Source: Microcoleus sp. FACHB-672
GTDB lineage: Bacteria > Cyanobacteriota > Cyanobacteriia > Cyanobacteriales > Oscillatoriaceae
Length of the DNA stretch: 64,000 nucleotides
Assembly (NCBI RefSeq): GCF_014695725.1
Contig: NZ_JACJOU010000016.1
Location: 62,001-126,000 of the forward strand
Reading direction: 5' to 3'
Both the position numbers and the translations under genes were made by a program. The notes under the pieces are model-generated. The model ran no database searches. It was given only the letters and a program-made list of their open reading frames with translations, and had not been told where the DNA came from. Positions 7,403-16,594 of the stretch are shown here, piece by piece. Positions within the stretch are counted from its first letter, which is position 1. Each line of letters opens with the position of its first letter.

Positions 7403-8830
7403 ATGCTTCAGCCAAAACAAACACGTTCTTATATTTTATCAATTCTCGCAATCAGCTTAACCGGCGGATTGAATTTCGGATGCGCGAAACAAGACACAAA
7501 TCCCCCTGTCACCGCCCAAACTCCGCCGCCACCAAGCTATCAAGAAATCGTGCAAGCGGGCGACGTGCGACCTTTACCGGGTCAGTTAGACACCGTCCCT
7601 ATGTTTAACAGTAATAGCCCAGAATGGGTGAAAACACCCGGTATTTTACTCTCAACTTTTCCCGGTAATGGCAAAAAAGTTCCTTCTGCTCATTTAAACT
7701 TCCCTTTCCAAGGAAGATTTGACGTATTTATTCACCATCAAACCCACACGCCAAAAGATTTACAAACCTTTTATTTAGGCGTAATTCTACACAACCCAAC
7801 TTCAACGCCTGTCACCGTCAATGTCTTACAAGCAGCTTCTTATTTAACCCAAGATGCACCCTATATTAAATTACCCACTTATGTAGAAAATCCTAATAAT
7901 ACTGCCTACGCCGGCCCTGGAGATCGTGCCGGCACAGATGTGTTGCAAGGCAAAAGACAGGCTAATTTTCCAGACAAAATAATCATTCCCGCAAATTCCA
8001 GCCGAATGCTGATGAATCTTCCTACGCCGGTGCGGAATTTAGAAAAACCGATTAATGGCCGGTCTGCAATTATTCGACTCCAAAGTAGTGGTAAAGTTTA
8101 TGCTGCAAGCTTAACGATGTTTGCCCCGAAAGATGCACAGGGAAAAGATCGCGCCCCAACGTTGGAAGAATGGCAAAATCTTTTAAATACCAGCGGCTTA
8201 GCAATGCCACGCGATAAAGCACCCACTCCCCCGGAACAAAAAGGCGGTCAATTGATTTATGGACGCGTTGCCGGTGTAGCGTCTGGTTCCTTATGGAAAG
8301 CGCAAATAACGGATAGTGCCGGCAGCAAAGATTTAACGCTTCCTCAGCTAGACAAACCCATTTCTTATCCGATCAGTAGCCTACGTGGCGGACAGTTAGG
8401 CACCGGCCAAAATCAGACGGCAAAAATGCTGGTTCGCTATCCTGATACTGCCTATGAAGCCCACGGAAATTATGCGGTAGAATATAACCTAACTTTACCC
8501 CTCTACAATCCCACGAATCAACAAAAAACCGTTGCTTTAACCTTAGAAACGCCCTTAAAAGAAGACCGCCTCTCAAAAGCCGGTTTGCGTTTCCGTAAAC
8601 CTTCCCAGGATTTCCCCTTTTTCCGAGGAACGGTACGCTTGAGTTATACGAATGAGGCAGGGAAGCCGGTGACTCGTTACGTGCATTTGTGGCACAAAAC
8701 AGGGCAAGTTTTAGAACCTCTATTAACTTTGGCAATGCCAGCGAATAGCCGCAATAATGTGCGGGTGGATTTAATTTATCCACCGGATTCTACGCCGCCG
8801 CAGGTGTTAACGCTGAAGACCTTAAAATAG
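7403..8830 (+). CDS. DUF3370 family exported protein
   Basis: A 475-residue protein with an N-terminal hydrophobic segment (YILSILAISLTGGLNF) ending in FGC, a possible but imperfect lipobox, so it is probably exported or lipid-anchored. The rest is mostly beta-rich, with the blocks VRPLPGQLDTVPMFNSN, HLNFPFQGRFDVF and a later RGGQLGTG region, which match the cyanobacterial DUF3370 family. Several members are reported as secreted, but the function is unknown. A frame starting at 7240 overlaps the 5' end and looks spurious. It is convergent with the Ntn hydrolase downstream, with a hairpin element between them. Confidence 0.78.
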   Translation: MLQPKQTRSYILSILAISLTGGLNFGCAKQDTNPPVTAQTPPPPSYQEIVQAGDVRPLPGQLDTVPMFNSNSPEWVKTPGILLSTFPGNGKKVPSAHLNFPFQGRFDVFIHHQTHTPKDLQTFYLGVILHNPTSTPVTVNVLQAASYLTQDAPYIKLPTYVENPNNTAYAGPGDRAGTDVLQGKRQANFPDKIIIPANSSRMLMNLPTPVRNLEKPINGRSAIIRLQSSGKVYAASLTMFAPKDAQGKDRAPTLEEWQNLLNTSGLAMPRDKAPTPPEQKGGQLIYGRVAGVASGSLWKAQITDSAGSKDLTLPQLDKPISYPISSLRGGQLGTGQNQTAKMLVRYPDTAYEAHGNYAVEYNLTLPLYNPTNQQKTVALTLETPLKEDRLSKAGLRFRKPSQDFPFFRGTVRLSYTNEAGKPVTRYVHLWHKTGQVLEPLLTLAMPANSRNNVRVDLIYPPDSTPPQVLTLKTLK

Positions 8831-8909
8831 GAGAAAGCCGGTTTTTAAGGAGTATGGATTAATGATCTTATGTGATAAATCTTATAAGATCATTAACCAC
8901 AGATGGACA

Positions 8910-8976
8910 CAGATTCCGCAGGTGGAACTTGAATGACAAGCGCAGCACATTCGGGTTTCACCTGCGTCCACAGATG
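8910..8976. repeat. Dispersed hairpin element, copy 1
   Basis: GCAGGTGGAACTTGAAT pairs with ATTCGGGTTTCACCTGC over 17 positions, three of them G-U wobbles. The flanks carry ACAGAT motifs. A second copy at 37092-37156 has a perfect 17-bp stem. Here it sits between two convergent genes and could work as a bidirectional terminator. Confidence 0.78.
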
Positions 8977-9024
8977 ATAGCGCAGCGTGCCGTTAGGCAT
9001 AGAGAGATGAAGAGGAATGATATT

Positions 9025-11547
9025 TTAGGATACCGGCGGCATCAAAGTCAGGTGAGCGGAAGTGTTAGATTTTACCACTTTTTTCCCTGAAAGCATGGGG
9101 TGGTACTCGGTTTTGCGCCACAGGTTAATCATATCATCATAATGGGGATGAAAAGCATGACCAGACTGGCCGGTGCTGTTGATACTAAGCGAATTATCTA
9201 AGTCTTTCAAATCCATAATCATTCGCATTGAAGGCAACCACCTCACTTCGTAAGAATCTGTAGACGCATCCCATTGTGTCGCATTCACAATCGCGCTGCC
9301 GCCTGAACTAGAAAAAGGGCCGCGATTAAACAGTGCTTCAAGTGTAGAAATTCCTGATTTACCTAACGTGAGGTTGCGGAACGTAATGGTGTGTAAATTT
9401 CCCCAACGCCAGCGAGTTAGATCTTTATCAATACGTTCCAGTTCATCAACTGCATCTGTAAACGCTTTACGGAAGATTTGATCACGGTTTTCTACAGAAG
9501 ACGTATTCTTATTATCCCACCAAGAACTATTGGGTTGCTTGATCAACTGCTTGACAACTTCAATCCAGCGATCCCCCCCATGAGGCAAATAATTTTTAGG
9601 CAAGTTGTCGTGAAAGGTGCCGGCTAAAAGGTGTTTCCAAAACACTTCAAAAAGTGCGGCTGCCGGCTCATCCATTGATTCTTGAAAATTCCAATTTTCC
9701 AATAACTTGCGTGCCTGTTGTAAGCGCTTATCTTGGAAATCAATTCGTTGTAAGATGGGCACCAGTTCTATGGCGTTAAGACTTTTATTATCTCCTTGCA
9801 TTTGCTGAACATCAGCCAAAGTGAAGGGGTCTTTTTTCCCTTCAATCATCTCAACAATTCGCTTCGCCCGTTGGCCATAATTCCAATCTTTGGTAATGAG
9901 ATAGGGATAATCTACACCCGTCACAGCATTATTCGCCGTTGCAATATAGCCTTGGGGAGGATTAAAAATAGAAGGTAACTTTTCAAAAGGAATGTATCCT
10001 TTCCACTCAAACTCGTCTGTCCAACCCGGAACAGGATAGCGCCCATCGCCCTGATTGCGAATTGGAATTTTACCCGGCATCTGATAGCCGATGTTTCCTT
10101 CAATATCTGCATAAACAAAATTTTGAGCCGGCCCGTCAAAATTAAAAACAGCCGTGCGAAACTCCTGCCAATTTTTAGCTCGATTGATTTGAGGAATTGC
10201 ATATAATAAATTTGAAGGTTCGAGCGCTGTCCAACGCAAAGAAATTGCATAATTTTTAGGTAAATTAATATTGCCTGTTTTCGGAAAATCCTTAAGAGGT
10301 TTATAAGTGTCAGAAATCACCGGCCCATGACGAGTGTAGCGGACGGTTTGAGAAATCGGCTTACTCCCTGCTACCTGAATGGTTTCAGTCAGCAGTTGCA
10401 TATCCACCCATTTACCATTCACTTCGTATTGATTAGGATTCTTTGGATTAACCTTCTCAATATACAAATCCATCACATCCGGGCCAACATTAGTAGTCCC
10501 CCAAGCAATACGGTCATTGTGACCGATAATGATGCCAAGCATACCGGCAAAAGAAAAGCCGGTGACATCATAGGGACAATCTGAACTTTTGGAAGTGCAA
10601 TGCAAACCAACTTCATACCAAATAGAAGGCATCTGTACGCCTAAATGAGGGTCATTTGCTAACATCGGCTTCTTGGTAGCCGTGCGCTGACCTGAAATTA
10701 CCCAGCTATTTGAACCTAGACCACTTCCTGCCGGCCCTAAGAGCCGGTGCATTGCATCTAATGGTTGATTAAGAAACTGTAACGCTGGAGAAATATCCGC
10801 CATTAAAGCATCATTAATTGGCTCATCCGCATTCGCTTTGTTCAGTGTAGAATTCGGCTTAGAAACAATGACAGGATGCTCTGCTGGGTAAGGGGGAAAC
10901 AACTCACTTACTTGCGTTGAACTTAGGGTTTTTCGCAAAATCGAGCGCTCAATTTCATGCTCCATATTGTATCCCAAATCCCAAGCCATTGCTTTTCCCC
11001 AAGTGAGGCTGTGTAGGGGTTTCCAGGGTTCAGGCTGGTAATTAGGATTGAGCAGTTTCAGCACGGCATATTCTAAGCTAAGCCTACTACCTTTGCGTTC
11101 ATTTAAATAGGCATTTACGCCGCCGGCATACGCTTGCAAAATATCTTTCATCTCTGTCGAGAGTTGATCGATCTCTTGTTGCGCGACTCGCGCCCATCCG
11201 AGGGTGCGAAGGAATCGATCTGTTTCAAGCTGAGATTGACCGAACATTTCAGCTAAACGAGCCGATCCAATATGTCGCCAAAAATCCATTTGCCAGAAGC
11301 GATCTTGCGCGTGAATATAACCTTGCGCCATGAAGAGATCGTGCTGATTATCAGCATAAATATGTGGAATTCCCCACTTGTCACGCGCGACTTCGACGCG
11401 ATTTTTTAAACCGGCTAATTGAATAATCCCAGTTTCTTGCGGCCATGACTGCCGAATTAGGTAGGTTGTCGCCCCTGTTGATAGGAGAACAACTAATAAC
11501 AGCGCAATGCTAATAATTTTGAGTGCTTTGAAAAAACTACGTTTCAC
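9025..11547 (-). CDS. Penicillin acylase family Ntn-hydrolase (possible acyl-homoserine-lactone acylase)
   Basis: An 840-residue periplasmic Ntn-hydrolase precursor. The first 35 residues hold a basic start and a membrane segment (IISIALLLVVLLSTGATTYL) acting as signal or anchor. The alpha-chain part contains RDKWGIPHIYADN and MAQGYIHAQDRFWQMD, both typical of the family. The self-cleavage site is seen at GLGSNSWVISG, with Ser279 as the expected N-terminal nucleophile of the beta chain, followed by LANDPHLGVQMPSIWYE. Members hydrolyse amides such as penicillins or N-acyl homoserine lactones; the Anabaena AHL acylase AiiC is of similar size, so quorum quenching is plausible but not proven. It stands alone, with a large empty spacer upstream. 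Confidence 0.9.
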   Translation of the reverse strand: MKRSFFKALKIISIALLLVVLLSTGATTYLIRQSWPQETGIIQLAGLKNRVEVARDKWGIPHIYADNQHDLFMAQGYIHAQDRFWQMDFWRHIGSARLAEMFGQSQLETDRFLRTLGWARVAQQEIDQLSTEMKDILQAYAGGVNAYLNERKGSRLSLEYAVLKLLNPNYQPEPWKPLHSLTWGKAMAWDLGYNMEHEIERSILRKTLSSTQVSELFPPYPAEHPVIVSKPNSTLNKANADEPINDALMADISPALQFLNQPLDAMHRLLGPAGSGLGSNSWVISGQRTATKKPMLANDPHLGVQMPSIWYEVGLHCTSKSSDCPYDVTGFSFAGMLGIIIGHNDRIAWGTTNVGPDVMDLYIEKVNPKNPNQYEVNGKWVDMQLLTETIQVAGSKPISQTVRYTRHGPVISDTYKPLKDFPKTGNINLPKNYAISLRWTALEPSNLLYAIPQINRAKNWQEFRTAVFNFDGPAQNFVYADIEGNIGYQMPGKIPIRNQGDGRYPVPGWTDEFEWKGYIPFEKLPSIFNPPQGYIATANNAVTGVDYPYLITKDWNYGQRAKRIVEMIEGKKDPFTLADVQQMQGDNKSLNAIELVPILQRIDFQDKRLQQARKLLENWNFQESMDEPAAALFEVFWKHLLAGTFHDNLPKNYLPHGGDRWIEVVKQLIKQPNSSWWDNKNTSSVENRDQIFRKAFTDAVDELERIDKDLTRWRWGNLHTITFRNLTLGKSGISTLEALFNRGPFSSSGGSAIVNATQWDASTDSYEVRWLPSMRMIMDLKDLDNSLSINSTGQSGHAFHPHYDDMINLWRKTEYHPMLSGKKVVKSNTSAHLTLMPPVS

Positions 11548-12354
11548 AAGCTACAGCCTTAGATGAGATAACCCAATGACATCCGTGCCCTCAATGACTC
11601 GCTCTGCTGCCGGCATTACAAACCTTCAATATAGCAATGGAGTGTTCAGTGTTGGGCATTGCACATTAAACTTTACCATCATTTTCCAGGGCAATTTTAT
11701 TTTTTAAGTAACTGTTGATAATTTTTTATTAAAATTTATGATGTTAGTAATTACTATAAAAAAGTGAATACTTGTATTAACCCGCTTTTTTCGGATAGCT
11801 CTTATTCTATAAAATAATTATTAGGTAGTTTACTTTAGATAGAAACACGAATTTTCCAGAGCGATGAAAACAGCAAACTAACATAAGTGATTAAAAATCT
11901 TCTTCAATCCATCCTAGCTATTGCGATTTTATGGAAGCTACCAATCTAGCAAGTTTGATGAAGTGCTGGACTTCACTTTCTGCGGTGATAGCAGTTGACT
12001 GATTTTTAAAAAAGGTAATTTTAATACAAGTCACTAGCCTGTTCTATGAAGCTTTCAACAATCGCATTGCGAATTTTGAGCAGAACATCAAAATAAAAAT
12101 ATATCGCCATAACACCTTAAAAAAGTAATTTATTATATATCCGAAAAACCTATGACTATAAGGTTACGAATTTAATTGTTAATAATATTTATGAAATAAT
12201 AGAGAGATTTTTAATAAAATTAATTAAAAATTAAGCTTTGCCATGTATGCCTAGAGCTAAACTGAATCAAACTTCCTCAAATATTTTATCATTTCCCGAT
12301 AGAAATATAAATTGATGAGAAATTTGGCGAAATTTGCTAGATTTTTAAACTGAG
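11548..12354. other. Gene-free AT-rich spacer upstream of the RTX gene
   Basis: About 800 bases between divergent genes with very high AT content and no frame that looks coding. It must hold both promoters. The long size suggests complex regulation of the RTX exoprotein or remains of lost DNA, but I recognise no specific site. Confidence 0.6.
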
Positions 12355-12372
12355 TTGCAGGGAGCATCAAGT

Positions 12373-15300
12373 ATGTCAGTGTTTAATGGGTCAGTTGGTA
12401 GTGATGTCATTCAAGGAACGCCACAAAAAGACATCTTACTTTCACAGAGTGGAGATGACTTCGTTTTTGGGATGGAAGAAGACGATGATATTCAAGGTAA
12501 CGCTGGAGAAGATCACCTTAATGGCAACACCGGCAATGATACAGTGCAAGGCGGCCAAGGCAGAGATCTGCTCCACGGAGGAAAAGGAAATGACCATTTG
12601 TGGGGAGATTTGGGAAGCGACACAGTATGGGGAGACGAAGGGAATGACAGTGTCATCGGTGGCACTAGTGACCCAGTAAAGTCACAAAATGATGGTGCAG
12701 ACTTATTATGTGGCAACACCGGCAGCGACTATATCAACGGCAATGCCGGGGATGACTGGGTCAACGGCAATGAAAACCAAGATACAGTTCAAGGCGGTAA
12801 AGACAACGATACCGTTCATGGCGGCAAAGACAATGATTACTTATATGGAGATATTGGCAACGACCGGCTGTGTGGGGATTTAGGTGCAGATACAATCACA
12901 GGGGGAGAAGGAAAAGATAGCTTTGTCATCGGTCTTCGTCAAGACGTAGCCGGATATAAATCAACCGGCGGCGCAAAAATCAGCGATGCCGATTGGATTT
13001 TAGACTTCAACAAACAAATCGATGAAATCGAATTAATTGGCGGGATAAAATTTGCAGACTTGAATATTTTTGCAGGAATTGGAGAATATGCCGACCATAC
13101 AATTATTCAAGATAAAGGAACCAGTGAATATTTAGCCATTTTAAAAGGGATAGACACCTTAAATCCCTCTGAAATCCCAATTGTTATTGAAGTGCCGGCA
13201 CCAACACCAACACCAGGCTCTACTCCCACACCAGAACCAACACCAACACCAGGCTCTACTCCTACACCCACACCGGAACCTACACCGGAACCGACACCAA
13301 CACCAGGCTCTACTCCCACACCGACACCGGAACCTACCCCAACACCGGAACCGACACCAACACCAGGCTCTACCCCCGCACCTACCCCAGCACCGGAACC
13401 GACACCAACACCAGGCTCTACTCCCACACCAACACCGGCACCCACCCCGACTAACAACCCACCGACTGATATCGCTCTATCAGATAACAATGTTAATGAA
13501 AATAGCGCAGCCGGCACCCTGATTGGGACTTTCTCGACAACAGATGCAGATGTAGGAGATTCCCAGACTTACACCCTTGCTGAGGATGCCGGTGGACGCT
13601 TTAGCGTTGACAATGACCAGATAAAAGTTGCAGATGGCACATTATTAGACTTTGAAACCAATCGCAATCACAGCATTCGGGTACGCGTCACAGATAGTGC
13701 CAGCAATACTTTTGAAAAAGATATTGTCATTAATGTCAATGATCTCGATGAAATCCCCCCGAATAATCTGCCGACGGCTGAAGCCGATAAACCTTTCACC
13801 GTTGCCGAAGATACAGCCGGCATCTCTTTAGCGATTTCTCAACCGACTGATGCGGATGGAGATCCCCTCACCGTTACGATTAATACGATTCCTGATGCCA
13901 CAAAAGCCGTAGTGCGGGTGGCAGGAACCCTGACTTCTGTTGCAGTTAATCAGACTTTAACATTAGCTGAATTAACGGCTTTAGAATTGGTGCCGGTGGC
14001 GGATGCTTGGGGAAGCGCCGGCACGTTTAGTTATACGGTAACTGATGGCAAAGGTGGCACGGATACTCAAACGGTGACACTGGAAATTACACCAATTAAT
14101 GATGCGCCACCTGTTGCAGTGGATGACACAACATCGGCTGTACTGTTGAGCAATCTCTTAAAAATTTCGGTGGCTGATTTACTAGCCAATGATACGGATG
14201 TGGAAGGAAATCTGCTCTCAATTACAGCCGTATCAAATCCAGTGAATGGCACGGTGGTTCTAGAAAATGAAGTGGTGACTTTTCGAGCCAATGCGGGGGT
14301 GGCAACAACAAATTCGTTTTCCTTTGAATATACGGTATCCGATGGCAAGGGTGGCACGGATACAGCAACGGTGAATGTGTCGGTCGTCTCGGCAGTGGAG
14401 TTGAGTGCAGTGGAGACGCAGACTGATTTACCTGCCGGTGCCGGGGGTTTTGTTATGTATGGCACTGATCCGGGTGATTTAACTGGCTACTCAGTCAGTG
14501 ATGCAGGCGATGTCAATGGCGATGGACTCGCTGATGTGATAATGACTTCTCCTGGGGCAGGTTTCGGTGGACAATCTTATGTGGTATTTGGGAAAGCTGA
14601 TGGCGCTGCGATTAATCTCAGTAATGTCGTTGCCGGTAATGGTGGCTTCTTTATCAATCTCAATAATTCTTTAGATATTAGTTCCACCTTTTCAGTCAGT
14701 GGAGCAGGAGATGTTAACGGTGATGGATTTGTTGACCTGATTGTTGGTGTTGCCTCTGCCGATTTTAATGGGAATGAAAATGCTGGAAAGTCTTATGTAG
14801 TTTTTGGCAAGTCTAATACCAATGCCGTGAATTTGTCCACCATTGTTCTTGGAAATAGTGGCTTTGTTATTAACGGCATTGAGCGTAATGATCGAGTCGG
14901 CTCGTCAGTCAGTGGGGCAGGAGATGTCAATGGCGATGGACTTGCTGACTTCATTATTGGCGCAACTGAGCGGGAGGGGGCGCCGTTTAACCCTGCTGAT
15001 CCGGGAAAAGCATACTTGGTATTTGGTAAGACTGATACCAATGCAATTGATTTGAATAATTTGGGGAGTGGTGGCTTTACCATTAATGGCATTAACCTTG
15101 ATGACTCTACCGGCCATTCTGTTAGTGGTTTGGGTGACATTAATGGGGACGGATTGGATGATTTTATTATGGGTGTACCTGAAGATTGGGGACTGCCAGA
15201 CACTCGTCCTTTTACTCGCTCAGGAAAAGCTTATGTTGTGTTCGGCAAACGAAATAATGTCCCAGTCAATCTAAGTGATGTGGCTGCTGGGAATGGCGGT

Positions 15301-16401
15301 TTTGTCCTTAATGGTATTGATCCAGGAGATAGTGCCGGCGTTTCAGTTAGTGGAGCCGGAGATGTCAATGGGGATGGTCTGCCTGATTTAATTGTTGGTG
15401 CGTCTAATAGCGATCCAGGAGGAGTTGAGCAAGCTGGAGAATCTTATGTGATATTCGGCAAGTCAAATACAACTGCGGTGAATCTGAGCGACGTGAGTGC
15501 AGGAAATGGTGGCTTTGCCATCAATGGTATCGATCCATTAGACTTTTCTGCACACAGGGTCAGTGGAGCTGGGGATGTCAATGGTGATGGATTGGATGAT
15601 CTGATTATCGGTGCTCCTTTAGCCGATCCTGGAGGAACTGGAGAGTCCTATGTTGTGTTTGGCAAAATAGATAGTTCGGTGGTGAGTTTAAGTGATGTAG
15701 CTGCCGGCAATGGTGGCTTTGTTATTAATGCCAGTGGTATTGAGGATCATGCCGGCGGTTCAGTCAGTGGGGGAGGGGATGTCAACGGGGATGGCTTTGC
15801 TGACTTAGTTATCGGCGCTCCTTATGGGGCCGAACGAAGGATCAATCTTAACCTTCCTGGCAAATCCTATGTGATATTTGGAGGGGATTTCACCGGCAGT
15901 GTCACCCAGCAAGGCACAACGGGCAACGACAACCTCACCGGCACCATTGCCGCTGATGTCCTGATTGGCGCTCAAGGCAATGATACGATAGCCGGCAATG
16001 GGGGCACTGATGTCCTCTATGGCGGTGCTGGAGATGATCTTCTCGGCATCAGTGATCTCACCTTTAAACGCCTTGATGGGGGTTTAGGAACTGATACCCT
16101 CCGTCTTGATGGCACATTTAATCTCGATTTAACGACTGTTGCAGATATCAAAATTGCCGGGGTTGAAATTATCGATATCACCGGCACCGGCAATAACATT
16201 CTTACCCTCAATGTCAGCGACTTACGAAATCTTTCTGAAACGATAAGCGCCTTGCGAGTTTTAGGAAATGCCGGTGATGTTGTCTCTGGTAATTTTGCCG
16301 GCTTTACCAGTAGCAGTGCCAATGGTTTTACAACTTACACCGATGGAATTATTTCACTGATAGTGCAAGAGACGATTAATCATGCCGGTGTTATTGTCTA
16401 A
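12373..16401 (+). CDS. Giant RTX / cadherin-like / FG-GAP calcium-binding exoprotein
   Basis: A 1342-residue acidic mosaic, probably exported by type I secretion since it lacks a signal peptide. In order: RTX nonapeptide repeats of the GGxGxDxxx type (about 5-175); an RTX-associated block ([18 protein letters not shown]); a Pro/Thr linker with PTPTPGSTP repeats (about 275-360); a cadherin-like domain ([17 protein letters not shown]); two Ig-like/VCBS-type domains with [13 protein letters not shown] and [13 protein letters not shown]; seven FG-GAP repeats each holding a DVNGDG-type calcium loop and YVVFGK (about 695-1175), enough for one beta-propeller; then a further RTX block. The ATG at 12373 is chosen over a TTG at 12355 because GGAG precedes it. 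It likely acts in adhesion or the extracellular matrix. Confidence 0.9.
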   Translation: MSVFNGSVGSDVIQGTPQKDILLSQSGDDFVFGMEEDDDIQGNAGEDHLNGNTGNDTVQGGQGRDLLHGGKGNDHLWGDLGSDTVWGDEGNDSVIGGTSDPVKSQNDGADLLCGNTGSDYINGNAGDDWVNGNENQDTVQGGKDNDTVHGGKDNDYLYGDIGNDRLCGDLGADTITGGEGKDSFVIGLRQDVAGYKSTGGAKISDADWILDFNKQIDEIELIGGIKFADLNIFAGIGEYADHTIIQDKGTSEYLAILKGIDTLNPSEIPIVIEVPAPTPTPGSTPTPEPTPTPGSTPTPTPEPTPEPTPTPGSTPTPTPEPTPTPEPTPTPGSTPAPTPAPEPTPTPGSTPTPTPAPTPTNNPPTDIALSDNNVNENSAAGTLIGTFSTTDADVGDSQTYTLAEDAGGRFSVDNDQIKVADGTLLDFETNRNHSIRVRVTDSASNTFEKDIVINVNDLDEIPPNNLPTAEADKPFTVAEDTAGISLAISQPTDADGDPLTVTINTIPDATKAVVRVAGTLTSVAVNQTLTLAELTALELVPVADAWGSAGTFSYTVTDGKGGTDTQTVTLEITPINDAPPVAVDDTTSAVLLSNLLKISVADLLANDTDVEGNLLSITAVSNPVNGTVVLENEVVTFRANAGVATTNSFSFEYTVSDGKGGTDTATVNVSVVSAVELSAVETQTDLPAGAGGFVMYGTDPGDLTGYSVSDAGDVNGDGLADVIMTSPGAGFGGQSYVVFGKADGAAINLSNVVAGNGGFFINLNNSLDISSTFSVSGAGDVNGDGFVDLIVGVASADFNGNENAGKSYVVFGKSNTNAVNLSTIVLGNSGFVINGIERNDRVGSSVSGAGDVNGDGLADFIIGATEREGAPFNPADPGKAYLVFGKTDTNAIDLNNLGSGGFTINGINLDDSTGHSVSGLGDINGDGLDDFIMGVPEDWGLPDTRPFTRSGKAYVVFGKRNNVPVNLSDVAAGNGGFVLNGIDPGDSAGVSVSGAGDVNGDGLPDLIVGASNSDPGGVEQAGESYVIFGKSNTTAVNLSDVSAGNGGFAINGIDPLDFSAHRVSGAGDVNGDGLDDLIIGAPLADPGGTGESYVVFGKIDSSVVSLSDVAAGNGGFVINASGIEDHAGGSVSGGGDVNGDGFADLVIGAPYGAERRINLNLPGKSYVIFGGDFTGSVTQQGTTGNDNLTGTIAADVLIGAQGNDTIAGNGGTDVLYGGAGDDLLGISDLTFKRLDGGLGTDTLRLDGTFNLDLTTVADIKIAGVEIIDITGTGNNILTLNVSDLRNLSETISALRVLGNAGDVVSGNFAGFTSSSANGFTTYTDGIISLIVQETINHAGVIV
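13194..13450 (+). repeat. Pro-Thr linker: tandem minisatellite in the RTX gene
   Basis: Repeated CCAACACCAGGCTCTACTCC-like units encode [13 protein letters not shown]. Five copies of the GSTP-containing unit are seen, with variable spacing. Copy number here should vary between strains by slippage, which would change the reach of the flanking domains without breaking the frame. Confidence 0.85.
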
Positions 16402-16460
16402 TCCAGTGAGTGGCTGTATTCGCCGGTTCGACTATTTGTGAGTAATCGGCCTCTTTTTTT

Positions 16461-16514
16461 AACCGCAGATAAACGCAGATAAACGCATATGAATCGGGTT
16501 TTCATCTGCGTTTA
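16461..16514. repeat. CGCAGATAAA-type dispersed repeat with hairpin
   Basis: Two CGCAGATAAA units, then TAAACGCAGAT (16470-16480) pairing with ATCTGCGTTTA (16504-16514). Related ACAGAT/CGCAGAT arrays occur at 8896-8976, 33978-34080 and 37092-37165. It lies between the convergent RTX and clpC genes. Confidence 0.7.
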
Positions 16515-16550
16515 TTTGGGGTTTTATAGGGTGTGCAAGGGATAGGGTTT

Positions 16551-16578
16551 GTAGAGACGTTTAGCTAAACGTCTCTAC
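16551..16578. terminator. 28-bp perfect palindrome between convergent genes
   Basis: A perfect inverted repeat with arms GTAGAGACGTTTAG and CTAAACGTCTCTAC, with no loop bases. It lies 150 nt after the RTX stop and 17 nt from the clpC stop, a position suited to a bidirectional terminator. The GTAGAGACG family of palindromes is widespread in cyanobacteria. Confidence 0.6.
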
Positions 16579-16594
16579 TTGAGGATCAAAGGGA

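Noticed and set aside
7240-7608. Open frame of 122 codons upstream of and overlapping the DUF3370 gene
   Set aside because: It overlaps the signal-peptide coding part of a clear gene in another frame and shows no family features or ribosome site.
13194-13450. Regular repeats that might suggest a CRISPR array
   Set aside because: Units are short, contiguous, in frame and encode PTPTPGSTP; there are no unique spacers.
13107-13517. Minus-strand frame rich in GVGVGSGVG
   Set aside because: It is the mirror of the Pro-Thr repeat linker of the RTX gene; low complexity arises from the repeat, not from a gene.
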